This document shows, piece by piece, positions 1 to 10,990 of a stretch of DNA of 64,000 nt. The stretch spans positions 25,686,754 to 25,750,753 of the forward strand of contig OZ020520.1 in assembly GCA_963971425.1 (NCBI GenBank), read 5' to 3'. A program made the translations under genes and the position numbers. The stretch's first letter is position 1. Each line of letters begins with the position of its first letter. This DNA comes from Bryoerythrophyllum caledonicum. Its lineage: Eukaryota; Streptophyta; Bryopsida; Pottiales; Pottiaceae. The notes beneath the pieces are model-generated. The model did not search any database. It had not been told where the DNA came from and saw only the letters and a program-made list of their open reading frames with translations.

Positions 1-1
1 T

Positions 2-280
2 CATTCGTGTGTACCACATTATTCTATTGCTGGACGAGGCGCTGATTTAGTGAGTGACAAAAACCCTGGTCCTGGAGCCTACAATCCTGTATCACACAAC
101 TGTATTCCTCACTATTCCATTGCGAAGCGCTTCGACTCCAAAGATATGGAGCAAGGACCCGGTCCTGGCCACTATTCCATTCCTCGAAAGATCCCTGGCC
201 CAGCATTCACTATTAGAACAAGAATCACTAGAAATAGGCCTAAACAAAAACCTCGAGAAAATGAGCCATCTTGTACTTAG
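2..280 (+). CDS. SHIPPO / sperm-tail PG-rich repeat protein, C-terminal part
   Basis: The reading frame is open from the first base of the window to a TAG at 278-280, so the 5' part of the gene lies outside. The 92 visible residues contain proline-glycine repeats of the STPGR (SHIPPO/ODF3) type: NPGPGAYNP, GPGPGHYSIP and a final IPGPAFTI, each spaced by a PHYSIA-like segment. In this family such repeats associate with axonemal or manchette microtubules of flagellated cells; plants that retain SHIPPO genes are those with motile sperm. The last 15 or so residues (RPKQKPRENEPSCT) look non-conserved and are encoded inside a 23-bp minisatellite, so the original C-terminus may have been altered. 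No splice site is needed within the visible part. Family call is firm; exact orthology is not. Confidence 0.8.
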   Translation, partial: HSCVPHYSIAGRGADLVSDKNPGPGAYNPVSHNCIPHYSIAKRFDSKDMEQGPGPGHYSIPRKIPGPAFTIRTRITRNRPKQKPRENEPSCT

Positions 281-370
281 AAAATGAAGGGTCTTGTACT
301 TCGAAAATGAAGGGTCTTGTACTTAGAAAATGACGGGTCTTGTACTTAGAAAATGAAGGGTCTTGTACTC
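256..370. repeat. 23-bp minisatellite across the SHIPPO stop codon
   Basis: The core CTTGTACT recurs at 270, 293, 316, 339 and 362, a constant 23-bp period. A unit reads approximately CTTGTACTTAGAAAATGAA plus GGGT. The first unit supplies the TAG that terminates the SHIPPO reading frame, and its degenerate predecessor is already coding. Units differ by single substitutions. Confidence 0.9.
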
Positions 371-1499
371 GGACTAGGTACTGAATTATTTGTGATTTTA
401 GGTAATTTTGAGGTTTATAGGTTCTTTGATGGGATAGAAGGTATGGTGAAAGAAGTGGAAAGCATGGTGTATATATCATAGAATGGGGCATTTATTCCAT
501 GGTTATATTTATTGTTTATGAAGTTTATGATTTATTTGGGAAAAACATAGAACTTTGTATTCACAACAAACATGAATTTGTAACATAGATCATATAAGAT
601 TTTATTTTCCATTGTGACTGATTTTTTTTGTATGGCTTAGAAAGATGAATGTTACATGTCCTTGTAAATATACAATATAAAAAGTATCCGTTAAAGAAAA
701 ACAATCTACATATTATTATGTAATTATTGCAAGATTATACTTATCAAATAAATAAGAAGACACCTCACATTTTTTATTTTTTTTAATTGACACCTCACAT
801 GATCGAAGAATTATTGCAATTCATCTTTGAAGCACTTTTATGGTTTGATTTCTTCATCAAATAAAGATTGTTAATTGATTAATGGAGTTTTCAATTATAT
901 TATATTATTTTCAAATTCTTAGTACTTCTAATTTCATATCAATTGTCCAAGTTATGGATGGTTGACACTACACGTCTTGCTATGTATAATTTCACAATCA
1001 CTCAAAGTCTGGATATTCACTTATTAAATATAAAATCTCATTAATCAAAAAGTCAAAGTAGAATATATTTAACACAATTAAAGCCCAAACACGTGATGGT
1101 GGAACTGAAAAAGCTTTCATACCTAAAAAATATCAAGAATAATTAATTCTACAAAATCCACAGGACCATGAAGTAAAAAATGCTTTAATTTTTTATTTTT
1201 AAAAATCAAAGTCCTCAAAATGGGCTGAAATTTCTATAATTGTGGCAAATTGTGTTTACCGTAAACTCAAATTCAATGAAAAATGTGCATTTGAAGTTGT
1301 AGTTTAGCAGATGTAGGCACCCGAAAACCATGCATTCTTAAGAGTGTAATATAATATAGAATATATTATGAGAAGGTATCATAATATTATATGAGAATAT
1401 TATATAATGATAATATGATAAAATATGGATGAAAATTTGAAACGAACAGAGTAACCTTATTCATCCAATCTCTCGAAATTTGTTGCAAAGAAAGAGAAC
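371..1499. other. AT-rich intergenic stretch
   Basis: This spacer holds the presumed 3' untranslated region of the SHIPPO gene and then AT-rich sequence with poly-T and poly-A runs. I see no coding frame with recognisable similarity, no RNA gene and no clear terminal repeats. Confidence 0.6.
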
Positions 1500-1861
1500 T
1501 TGGACGTCGCAGCGAAGTCGTGGCGATGGCGATGGCGATGGCGACGGCGACGGCGACGACGGTCACAGCAGCGAGTCCCTCAGCCACCACCGCTTTACTC
1601 CGAAGCGCACATTCCTTCTCCTTCGAATTCCCCTTCGCCTCCGCTTCCTGCCATAGATCCGAGTCAAAACCATGGCGTGAGATCACAGGACGAGGGTTTG
1701 AAGCTTCAAGGAGGAGCGTCTCTCTTGTGAGGATCTAGAGCCTTGATTGAAGTGGTGTCATTTGATCTCAGTGCGGATGGAGTGCATTTCGTAGAGTAGT
1801 TAGGGTAAATGCGTTGTGCGCCGGACAGGGTGGAGTAGGTGATTTGAAACCCTAGGTTGCG
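1500..1861 (+). promoter_or_regulatory. 5' leader of the F-box gene with GGCGAT/GGCGAC repeat, upstream ORF and telo-box
   Basis: Sequence becomes GC-rich here. A run of GGCGAT then GGCGAC units lies at about 1520-1560 and creates an upstream ATG at 1520 that opens a 72-codon frame ending at 1738, 123 bp before the F-box start. The peptide starts with MA repeats and is rich in Ala, Ser and Thr, superficially like a plastid transit peptide, but no downstream mature protein follows in frame. AAACCCTAG, a plant telo-box, lies at about 1848, just before the F-box ATG. I interpret the whole as a transcribed leader with an upstream ORF; a separate first exon of another transcript is the alternative. 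Confidence 0.45.
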
Positions 1862-3727
1862 ATGGCGGAGGATGTGGATTGCATGTTGGAGCAGCTGCCG
1901 CGGGCGCTGCTGCAGTCGATAATGGCGCGGCTGGACGCGCCATCGATCTGCGCTAGCGCGGCGTGCTCCCGCGCGCTTCGGGCCTGCGCGGAGGACGCGC
2001 TCGGGGCGCTCGATTCCATCGTATTAGCGGAGAATTGGCGCACCGAGGTGGCGGTAGTGGAGCGCCTCCTTTGCAAGAATACGCGCCTGCGCAGCCTCTC
2101 CCTGGACTGCTCCAAGATGGACGACGCGGCGATCAACACGATCACGCGGGAGGCGCTGCACACGCTCTGCCTCTGGGGATGCCACCAGTTCTCGGCCAAG
2201 CTGCTGTGCGGGATCGCCATGCGGTGCCCGGAGCTCTCGGTGCTGGAGCTCGAGCTCGGCTGGGCGGACGACCGCCAGGAGGTCAGCAGCTTCAGCACGG
2301 CGCTCGAGATGGTAATGCAGCGGTGCCGCAAGCTGGAGTCGCTCACGGTGCGGTCGGAATCCTCTTGCTTCGACTCCGGCGCGTACGCCGCCATTCCGCG
2401 CCTCGTCGCGTCACCTCTGCGCGTCCTCAATATCGGATTCATCCCGGAGCGCGACGCGAAGCAGGTACTGAACCTCTCCGACGAGTTCCGGTTCGTACCG
2501 CGCGCGAGTCACCCGCTCAGCGGCTTGCAGAACCTCACGCTCGTGCTGGACAGGATCACAGACTCACTCGTCGGCCTGATCGCGACACGGCTACCTACTC
2601 TCTTCGAACTGGATCTCCGTGACGGGCCTTTCGAAGAGCCGCTGCAGGCATTCGACCTCACGAACTGGGGAATTCAGCAGATCGGAGCGTGTACGAAGCT
2701 GCGCCGTCTCTCTCTCGTGCGGAGCCAGGAATGGTCGCAGAACGTCTCCTTCAAGCGCGTCACTGACCTTGGCATCCTGCTCATGGCGGACATGTGCTCC
2801 AACCTCGAGAGCATCAAGTTCGGCGGGTTCTCGCGCATCACGGACGTCGGATGCCGCGCGGTCCTGCACAGCTGCTTGCACCTGCACACGTTTGAGCTCT
2901 CCAACACGCCGCAGCTCACAGATCTCGCCTTCCACGACCTCTCCGCGTCGCCTCTCGCCCTGGAGTGCGTCACGCTCGCCTCCTGCGGCCTCCTCAGCGA
3001 TTTCTCCATCCAGCGGCTCGCCTCTTGCACCAGGCTCACGTCCCTGAACCTCAAGGGCTGCAAGAGCGTCGGCGATGGCAGCATGAAGGCCATCGGTTCG
3101 CTTTCGAAACTAGAAACTCTGGCACTGAATGGCTGTGATGTCAGTGATGCTGGTCTCTCCATGGTCGGATGTGGCGTCGCGCCTCTCTCGTCCATCTCTC
3201 TTCGTGGATGTGTGCGAGTGACCGATGATGGCATAGCGGCGTTGTTGTCTGGGAAGCTCACAAGCACGTTGGAGTCTCTAGATCTCTCAGCGATTCCTTT
3301 GCTCACTGACAACGCCACAATTGCGATTGTGCGAGGCAGGGTGATAGCGCTCAAGGAGCTGCGGCTGCGGGACTGTCCTCTGATCGGAGATGCAACTGTG
3401 ATCTCCCTGGCTTCATATTTTCAGACTGATTTTGGTTACGGAGGGACGCTGCGGCTTCTGGATCTGTGGAACTGTCACGGTGTGAGCGCTGTGGCGTTGG
3501 GGTGGCTGAAGAAGCCCTATTTTCCGAGACTGCGTTGGCTGGGGCTTGGGTGGAGCATCGCTCAGCGAGTGGTGGCTCTGGCGGAAGCCCGGCCTTTCCT
3601 GCACATTTACACGGATGGGGCAGAGCTGGGCCACATGTTTTCTGGTGAAACTGAGGAGGTGCAGCCCGGACATCTTCCTGAGGAGGAAGATGAACTTGAA
3701 AGATGGATAGGAGACGGCACTCCTTGA
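1862..3727 (+). CDS. F-box/LRR protein, FBL10-like
   Basis: This intronless gene encodes 621 residues. An F-box occupies roughly residues 7-47 (LEQLPRALLQSIMARLD, then the SICASAACSRALRACAEDAL segment). The rest is a train of cysteine-containing leucine-rich repeats, with LRSLSLDCSKMDD near residue 75 and clear repeats from about 330 to 540 (LTSLNLKGCKSVGDGSMKAI, LETLALNGCDVSDAGL, SISLRGCVRVTDDGI). The family acts as the substrate-binding subunit of SCF ubiquitin ligases, the F-box docking on SKP1/ASK and the LRRs choosing the target. The N-terminal pattern and length match plant F-box/LRR-repeat protein 10 best. The acidic tail (EEVQPGHLPEEEDELERW) is typical of a divergent C-terminus. The start is the first ATG in frame, in a good context (GCGATGGCG). 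Substrate is unknown. Confidence 0.85.
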   Translation: MAEDVDCMLEQLPRALLQSIMARLDAPSICASAACSRALRACAEDALGALDSIVLAENWRTEVAVVERLLCKNTRLRSLSLDCSKMDDAAINTITREALHTLCLWGCHQFSAKLLCGIAMRCPELSVLELELGWADDRQEVSSFSTALEMVMQRCRKLESLTVRSESSCFDSGAYAAIPRLVASPLRVLNIGFIPERDAKQVLNLSDEFRFVPRASHPLSGLQNLTLVLDRITDSLVGLIATRLPTLFELDLRDGPFEEPLQAFDLTNWGIQQIGACTKLRRLSLVRSQEWSQNVSFKRVTDLGILLMADMCSNLESIKFGGFSRITDVGCRAVLHSCLHLHTFELSNTPQLTDLAFHDLSASPLALECVTLASCGLLSDFSIQRLASCTRLTSLNLKGCKSVGDGSMKAIGSLSKLETLALNGCDVSDAGLSMVGCGVAPLSSISLRGCVRVTDDGIAALLSGKLTSTLESLDLSAIPLLTDNATIAIVRGRVIALKELRLRDCPLIGDATVISLASYFQTDFGYGGTLRLLDLWNCHGVSAVALGWLKKPYFPRLRWLGLGWSIAQRVVALAEARPFLHIYTDGAELGHMFSGETEEVQPGHLPEEEDELERWIGDGTP

Positions 3728-4344
3728 ATCCTGACGAAGAGTCTCCACGAACATTCCGTAGGCTTGATTGTCCCCGAGTGGATCAATGGTGGCAAGGTCC
3801 TGTGATCCTCTCATGTACATCCCATGTAAATCAATCAAATGTAGTAAATTCAATTGCCTCGTGTACATGGGCTTCTGCTATATCTGTTCAGGGCTCGCAC
3901 TTGTATGTAAGTGCAATTCTCAGAAATACTCTTATCTTACCAAATGGAACTGGAAACATGCAGCTCATTTCATGGAAAACCAACACAAATGAACTAAATA
4001 TTCATCAAGCTCTGCTCAAACAGATTTGCATCGTCCAGATAGAGGCCAGTAAATTGACTAAGTTCGTCTAACAATCCAATCAAAGATATCAGTCTCCTAC
4101 ACATCAGTAACATCACCTCAAAAACAGCCAATCACTCGACCAAAAACGCACAGAAAGGTGAAGAGATTCATTTTACCGAGATCCGAACCAAAGTAGCCAC
4201 CACAGAGTTGCAGCAGCCGGAGAGAGGCCAGTAGATTGACTAAGGTCGTCTACGCGTCCACTCACTAACATCACCTCAGAAACTGGGCACAAACATCTGC
4301 TCAGAAGTGGAAGTGCCTCGAGCGTCAAAGAGTTTCAACGTCTG
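3728..4344. other. Convergent intergenic region with a direct repeat
   Basis: This spacer separates the 3' ends of the F-box gene and the DUF716 gene. It contains a near-identical direct repeat of about 30 bp (AGAGGCCAGTAAATTGACTA at 4041 and its counterpart at 4222, 181 bp apart), followed in both copies by CATCACCTCA. No coding region is evident. Confidence 0.6.
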
Positions 4345-5997
4345 TTAGATGACCATGGAGTGGAACCCGTTGGAAGCCGCGGACGCCGTTCTGGGCGTCG
4401 GCTCCTCCAGCTCCTCGTCCTCCTGAATGACATGGAACTGCGTCCGGGGCGAGATGCGGGGCGAGCTGTCCGGGACGAGGTGCGTGAGCTCCTTGGCCTC
4501 GTCCGAGTCCCCTCCGAGGGCCTCGTAGTGCTGCGGCAGCGCGTAGAGTCGGCACATGAGGGCGTAGAGCGGGAGGAGCGTGACGAGGAGCAGGGCCAGG
4601 TGGAGGTTGAACTGGAGCGTCGCTATTCCCTGGCCTCGCATCAGAGCCATTCCTGCAAAGAAAATCCACCGAGGTTTGGATAAGAAAACACGGCTTTTAG
4701 AAATCCCAGATTATAAAAGAGAAAGACGGATAGTCCCGTGCACACTCTTCCTTCGCTCTGGGAGATGGCTGAAAGTATTTTCACTTGGGTGTGGAGACCA
4801 CCAAGCTCTTCCATTGACTGAATTGGAGGATGAGACCACGAAGATCTTCGAGTGCTCTTATAGTATTTAGAGTGAGGAAAGAGTAGCATAATAAACCAAG
4901 AGAAGGAATATCTCGCTGACTTTACACCATAACTCTATGATCTCCCTAAACTTTGACAACTAGATGAGAAATCGCAGAAATAGAAGAAATTTCCGGAACA
5001 ATTGCAGAGTGTTGTACCGAATGTGAGAAATAGCAGGACGAAATGAAATTGCAGGTCTACTTGCAGAGATTTTACCGAATTTGAGAAATGGCAGGACTGA
5101 TTAAACACAGAGAATCGAAGCCAAAGTTGCTGTCAAACTCTACTATTATCTCGTCCTGCTCTAAATTTGACAACTAGCAGGACTAGATGACACTGAGGTT
5201 ATTCGCGAAGCCATAGAAGTTGCCAAATTCTACTGTTAGCTAGTCCTGCGATTCGAGAACTACATGAGAGAGCAATTCCAGCCAACTACTTACAGAAATT
5301 GTATCAAATCTGAGAACAATTCGACAACTAGATGAGAAGAGATTGAAACTTCACACTCACCTTCACAAGAAACGGTAAAATCTCCCTCGCCCTCCTCCTT
5401 CAACGCACACCCCTGCGAGATCCACCTCGAGCTAAACAGCGACACCGCGATCTGCACGAACCACGTCCCCTGCAACACAATCCCCACGCTCCGCACCAGC
5501 CCCGGCAACGGCGCCCGCGGGTACGCCACCTCCGCCGCCGTCGCCACAACGCACACCCCAATCGGCACCAGCAGCAGGGAATGGTACTGCCCCTCCAGCC
5601 CCGCCCCCTCCCGCTGGAGGTAGAACAGCAGAAACTCCTGCAGAAACGCGGAGAGCGCGAGCAGGCCCACGAGCTCGCTCGGGAGCGGGAGCACGCGCGT
5701 GTTGTCCACCACCAGGGCCACAACGGCGTAGAATAAGAAATTCACCGCTACCACCAATCTCTGCGAGTTCACGGAGGCCGCCACGGGGTGCATCGCCTCG
5801 GTTTCGGAGGCGCGCACCACCAGGTCGCAGATGGCGTGCGAGAGCGCGAACACCGCGATCACGTACAGGTCGGCGTCTGGGTACCGCGGCTTCTGCCGAG
5901 ACGCCGACGTCCTGTACGCGCGGATCTGCTTGAACCCCTGCAACAACCCCACGACGAGAAACCCTATCCCTGCGCCTGCTTGCGCTTCCCACCCCAT
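4345..5997 (-). CDS. TMEM45/DUF716 family multi-pass membrane protein
   Basis: Two exons on the minus strand, 5361-5997 and 4345-4652, join through a 708-bp intron (donor GTGAGT, acceptor TTTGCAG) with a phase-1 split glycine, giving 314 residues. The protein is strongly hydrophobic with about six or seven membrane segments: residues ~5-22, the YVIAVFALSHAICDLVV segment, LVVAVNFLFYAVVALVV, LVGLLALSAFLQEFLLFYLQ, HSLLLVPIGVCVVATAAEV, VQIAVSLF and, in exon 2, LALLLVTLLPLYALM. The EFLLFY...GQYHSLLL arrangement and the later MRGQG...LQFNLHLA segment fit plant DUF716 (TMEM45-like) proteins, whose usual length is 270-320 residues. Some family members respond to pathogens or sugars in plants, but no reaction is established. 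The soluble tail is acidic and Ser/Pro-rich. Family is well supported, function is not known. Confidence 0.8.
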
Positions 5998-6290
5998 CGC
6001 TGACGCTGCTGGAATCCAACCTCAACCTCGCTCACCTCACCATCTCACCATCTCCAAACCCTAACCTAGCCATCTGAGCTCCACATTTCTGCTACTTCTG
6101 TGCTCCAGCATCGCCTCGGAGGCTTCGTGTGCTAGATTTCGGAGCACTGTCCGATCGATGCTCGGTGCGATCGATCGAGGTCGGCGAGCGCGAGCATCGT
6201 GCGAGGAAGAAGAAGTGTCCTGCGCATTCTGCAGAGTCTACGAGTGTGTTCGTGTGAACGGGGTCCATGGGTTTATCTAATTAGCGTACC
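5998..6290 (-). promoter_or_regulatory. Leader and proximal promoter of the DUF716 gene
   Basis: A plant telo-box in forward orientation (CCAAACCCTAACC) lies at about 6054-6066, 55-70 bp before the start codon. GC content is high up to about 6270 and falls sharply where the MITE-bearing repeat region begins. No TATA box is convincing. Confidence 0.4.
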
Positions 6291-6314
6291 CACACTATTT
6301 GACACCTGCCACTT

Positions 6315-6649
6315 CAAGTTAAGGAATGTGCATATATGGAGAGAGGAGATAATTATACTATTATTTTTCAGTGATAGCCAATAGAATTAAGATTCCAACC
6401 CAAGTGATTTCATATTTTTTCGATGAAGACTGAATTAGTTATGAATTTTCAAACTGTGCAACCATGTTTAGTGGGTGGGCAGTAGTAGGTACCTCCCATA
6501 ACCAACGACCAAAAGTAAGGGTCTTGACTAATAGCAAACCTTCATTTGGAGCTAAGTTGGTGGTAATGGGATGGAAGAGGGTTGGATATACCTCAATTTT
6601 ATTGGCGTTGGCTATGGGTTTTTGCTGGTTATGGGGGGGGGGCTTATCT
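6315..6649. mobile_element. MITE family 1, copy 1 (left end lost)
   Basis: This copy is closely similar to 26720-27076 over its whole length, beginning at CAAGTTAAGGAATGTGCATA and ending in a GGGGGGGGGCTTATCT terminal repeat followed by TA. The matching left terminal repeat is missing; unrelated sequence abuts the element at 6315. It has no coding capacity. Confidence 0.75.
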
Positions 6650-7232
6650 TATAAATACTCTTGATGAATATTTTTATCTACAATGATCCGCCTCTTTGAG
6701 TTGTTTAGATACTACACTGAACACTGAATATAGTGTGGATTTGTTATTGATGTGGATCACCCACACTAGTTTCTATCAACGCATGTGCATGCCAAGTTCT
6801 GATTGGGTATTTGCTCTCAAGCAAGTGTGTGTGTCAGTCAACAATGCATGTAAATTTTCAATTAGTGTAGGGAATTTCAGATAGTCAAGTCTACACTATA
6901 TTCAGGGAACGGTGTAGTGCTCTTGGTAAAAATCTTCGTCCATAGCACTTCCAAATCATATACTCTACCTAGTCGCCATTCCTGGCACTTGTCTATTGGA
7001 AGAGTTTTTTTTGTTTGACAGGGTGATTTGGACACGGCGGGTATCACGCAAGTATTGCTTGGATATCTCCTAGGCATTATATAGGTAGCACCGTTACTTT
7101 ATGTGGATAATCACCTTGACAAAAAAAAATGTTTTCCAAAACGTTTGGACAACTTCGTTTTGAATTTATTATGTACGAGAGTGACCATTGCGAAGGGTAG
7201 TGTGGATACACTAAACGTCATATTTTGGTGTA
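6650..7232. other. Repeat-derived spacer left of the pogo-like transposon
   Basis: There is no gene here. ACTGAATATAGTGTGG (about 6723) and CTACACTATATTCAGG (about 6890) form an inverted pair about 150 bp apart, suggesting a further decayed small element. GGTAGCACCG at 7084 resembles the outer end of the transposon that starts at 7233 and may be an orphan terminus. Confidence 0.4.
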
Positions 7233-7665
7233 AGGTAGCACCACATTCCCGCCCGGGTCCTGATGGAGACCCCTAGGGTCGGGGGCTGGGTCCACAGAAG
7301 TGGACAATTGGATTTGTGAAAGTGCCCACGAAGGGGCTTTTACTGTTTATTGGACAGGTTTAGGGGTAGATCTGCTCGAAGTAGAGCTTCAGGCTGGATG
7401 AAAAAATGCAGGTCGTTGTTTGGAAAGAGGGGGTAATGAAGTTGCAATTACTTCTTTGAAAGTTCGAAAAATAGCCTACATAGTGGGCTGATTTTGTAAT
7501 AAAGGAGTTCTGTTTAGTGCTTCCAAATGGGCGGCTTCAGGTGGCGGCATGGTTTTAATTGCAACCCATAGAGGACATGTTTATATGTAAAGGTGCTTGT
7601 GTTTGTGAGGAACCATGGTGGTTTTAGTACTGTAGCAAGAGTCAGGTTAGAGTGCTCTCTGGAGG

Positions 7666-10320
7666 TTGATTAGAGTAGTCATGGGTACATTTGTAGAGGA
7701 AACTGAGGGCTTTCAGAGCAGTGAGGAGATACCAGAAACTCAAGTGTGTGGTGTAGGAGGGCAGATTTCAATTGAGGATGGGCAACGGAGGGGCTTAGAC
7801 TTTGATGATCACATGGCTCAATTACAGCTAGGGAGGAGGAGATATAAAATTTGTACCCCTACTCTGCAAGTCAATTCTATTGCAAATGCAACTCAGCAAG
7901 CCATACGACAAACTTTGATTGTGGAAAGTGAGAGACCAAGGAGGATAGGGTTGAGGAGTTCAGTCCCATGGGGGCAAAGAAACCTATATCAATCTCATTT
8001 CAGTGTGAGAGAGGTAGGGACCCCCATCGGTGGCTCTCAAAATGCTCAACCAGCTCCAATCAGCACTGCAAGGGTCACTAGAAACACAAACAGTAGAGGT
8101 GCAGGCCAGGAAACGGGGAACTGGACAGATGCAGCATTAAAACAAGCAATAGATGCAGTCACAGATCAGGGCATGAAGGTAAGATCTGTTGCACGCACCT
8201 TTGACATTCCACCTACCTCTTTGAGAGACCATTTGTATGGCAAAGTAGTGGGGAGGAAGAGAGGGACAAAAACAATGTTAAGTCAAGAGGAGGAGGAAAA
8301 ATTACTTGATTATTGTTTTAAGATGCAAGCTCTAGGCCACCCATTAACCTCAGGTCAGCTGTGATAAAAAGTGGCCATGGCAACACAAACAAGGGAAATC
8401 CCTTGGAGTGCCAATGGAGTCCCTGGAAAGTCCTAGCTTAGAAGCTTTAAACTAAGACATCCAGATCTAGTATCTAGGAAAAGCCAACCCCTAGAGATGG
8501 GCAGAGCTAGGGGATTATGCCCCACAAGTGTAGCTACCCTATACTCTAACCTACAGGAGCTTTACAATACCTTTAACTATCCACCCTCCCACATCTGGAA
8601 TTGTAATGAGAGTGGAGTGCATGCTTCAAGAACTGGAGGAGCAACGGTCCTAGCAAAATTGGGTAGCAAGTTTGTCCACACCATAGAGCCAGACCAACGT
8701 GAGCACTTGTCAGTCTTCTCTTGCATCAATGTTGGAGGAGGAAAAATACCTAACTTCTATATCTTGAAAGGGACTTACTTCCTACAAGATTACATCAAAA
8801 ACTGTGAGCCAAATGTTGTCATGGCCATGCAACCTAATGCATGGATGACTAAGTGGCTCTTTGAGTCCTGGATCTCACATTTCAATGGCGTTTAAAAGGA
8901 AAGAGCATGAATTGATGACAGAAACAGGCACTTACTTATTTTAGACGGGCACAATTCGCATGTGACCTTGGAAGTGGTTATAGTTGCCATGAATTCAGGT
9001 TTAGATATCATCTTTCTACCAAGCCATACTTCCCATGCCCTACAACCCTTAGATGTCTCTTGTTTTAAACCTTTCAAAAGTGCATTCAGACAAATTAGAG
9101 ACTCCTGGACTTTATTGAACAAAGGCAAGAAGGTAGAAAAAACAGACCTATGTGAATGGATAGCTGAAGCCTTAGAAAAATCCCTAACTCCTAAGAACAT
9201 CAAGTCAGGCTTCCAAAAAACAGGGATATGGCCATTAAATGATCAAGCAGTCACTGCAAGAATGAATCCCAGTCAAGGTTTCGAGGAGGGGCAAGAAGGC
9301 TTCGACCTGGCCAATGCAATTCACTCCACTGAGTCGGAGTCCAGTGACAAAGGTGACGAAGGAGGGCCACCAGAGTGGGAGGATAGACCCTAGAGTCCCA
9401 TAGAGGACGGCAGGGCCAGAGCGGCGATGCAGTAGGCCGGGGAAGACCGCGCTAGAGCTCTCGTGCAGCAGGTCGGCGACAACGGGGCCGGATCTGCGAT
9501 GCAACGGGTCGGCGTTGGAGCAACACCACAGCACGTCGGCGACGTCGGGGGAGGATCGGCGATGCAGCGTGTCGGTGACTCTGGCGCTGGAGCAACACCG
9601 GAGCAGGTCGGTGACGTTGAATCTAGACAGGCGCTACAGCGGTTCAGCGAGGTCAGTGGTGGCGTGACCCTGCAGCGGATCGGGGAGGCCAAGGGAAATG
9701 CATACCATGCAGGCGACGAAAGAGATGCGGCTACTCAAGAGAACTCCGGATGTGCGGGCAGGGCTGCAGCACAGTTCACATCTGCACGGAGTGACGTCGT
9801 CAGTCCCAATGTGAGGGAATCAGAGGCGCCTACACGGCATTTCTATGTGGATGTCCATAATGGAGAGGAGAGCAACTATGATTTCGGTGAGCAACACATC
9901 AGTATAGATCCAACATTTCGTGCACACGTTCAGCAGGAAAATCAGGAGAACATAAGTAACTTCCTCTCTTTACCTGAGCTCATTCGAGCTAAAAAGAGAA
10001 GAAGGGAGCAAGCAACCTCTCCTAGACTGCACAACTAGCAGAATTTTAACTTCTAGGGATTATATCACAGGACTAGAGCAACTCCTAGCAAAAAAAAGAG
10101 GCCACAGCTGCAGCTGCAAAGAAGAAGAAAGAGGACAAGGAGGCCACTGAAGAGCAACGAAAGGCTTTGAAAGAGCATCAGAAAAAAGACAAGGAAGAGC
10201 ACGCATAGGAACGAGCACAAAGAAAACAAGAGAAAGAGATGGAGATACTCACCAAGAGAGGTTCTAGTTCGGGAAGGGGTCGTCGCAGGAGGACTGAGCC
10301 ACCGCAAGCACCGTAGGACC
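7666..10320 (+). pseudogene. pogo/jerky-type DDE transposase, broken by in-frame stops
   Basis: The coding sequence stays in one frame from 7666 to 10038 and is interrupted by stops at 8362, 8365, 8434, 8893, 8908 and 9391 with no frameshift in the conserved part. Domains in order: a helix-turn-helix of the Psq/CENP-B type (about 8120-8260, NWTDAALKQAIDAV...TSLRDHLYGK), a linker with LRSFKLRHPDL (about 8437), and the DDE endonuclease: WNCNESG (8596-8616), LLILDGHNSHV (about 8932-8964) and SHALQPLDVSCFKPFK (about 9028). The first catalytic aspartate is replaced by asparagine (AAT at 8605-8607), while the other two motifs keep aspartate. Downstream, Gly/Val/Gln-rich repeats with the core QxVGD (9460-9660) precede a Lys/Glu-rich tail that continues in another frame at about 10085-10205, a typical pogo C-terminus. 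The TAG at 8434 replaces a tryptophan expected in the family. Confidence 0.85.
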
Positions 10321-10481
10321 CTGGCAGCTGCCTCCCGCACTCGCTCACCACCGCAGCACCGCAAGTGCCTCCAGCCGACCCGCCGCAAGTCCAGCACTGG
10401 AGCACAGATCTTCGCTCAGATTCGGCCTCCACACCGCAGTGCTCACAAGCACCTCAACCGCCGCGACCTGCTCCACTCACG

Positions 10482-10703
10482 TATTCATTATATTGGGAGA
10501 TTTCCAGGACTTTGAAAGGTATGAATAGTTTTCTCAATAGAAATTCTTTGTGCACATTCAGCTCGACTCGAGCTGAATATGTACCCATATTGTACATATA
10601 GGACAAATTTCATTGTGTAAATTCACTAAACATTTGTATGTTTAGGTCGACTTAAGCTTCATATAATATTTTGGGAGGCTCCCAATCTCCCAATATGATG
10701 AAT
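10482..10703. mobile_element. Small inverted-repeat insertion nested in the transposon
   Basis: ATTCATTATATTGGGAGATT at 10482 is mirrored by AATCTCCCAATATGATGAAT at 10684 (19 of 20 positions complementary). The 222-bp interval has no coding capacity. It looks like a MITE nested in the 3' part of the pogo-like element; flanking target duplication is not clear. Confidence 0.6.
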
Positions 10704-10798
10704 ATGGTGTTGTATCCCTGGATGCACTCACAACCACTGTACCCACCGTATGGCAATCCTCATAGTCATGCATTCTATCCACCTTACAGATTCTAGAG

Positions 10799-10990
10799 CA
10801 ACATCGGGACGAGGGGAAGGATTGAGAGGCCAGGGGGAACAGGCCGCAAGCAACACCAAGACGACGGGGAGGTCTGAAAGGCCAGGGAGAGCAGGCCGCA
10901 AGCAACACCGGGAAGACGGGGAAGACTGAGGGGCCAGGGGGAGTAGGCCGCAAGCAACACCGGGACGACTTGGAGGCCAGGGGACGCCGC
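10799..10990. repeat. 52-bp tandem repeat, about 3.6 units
   Basis: CAACA(T/C)C starts recur at 10799, 10851, 10903 and 10955, an exact 52-bp period. Each unit carries GGCCAGGG and AGGCCGCAAG. The array sits in the non-coding 3' part of the pogo-like transposon. Confidence 0.9.

Noticed and set aside
1963..3354. Overlapping open frames on both strands within the F-box gene
   Set aside because: GC-rich coding DNA leaves alternative frames open; only the 1862 frame shows F-box and LRR patterns.
9235..9692. Minus-strand frames with Cys/Pro/Thr repeats
   Set aside because: They are shadows of the GC-rich repeated tail of the pogo-like transposase on the plus strand.
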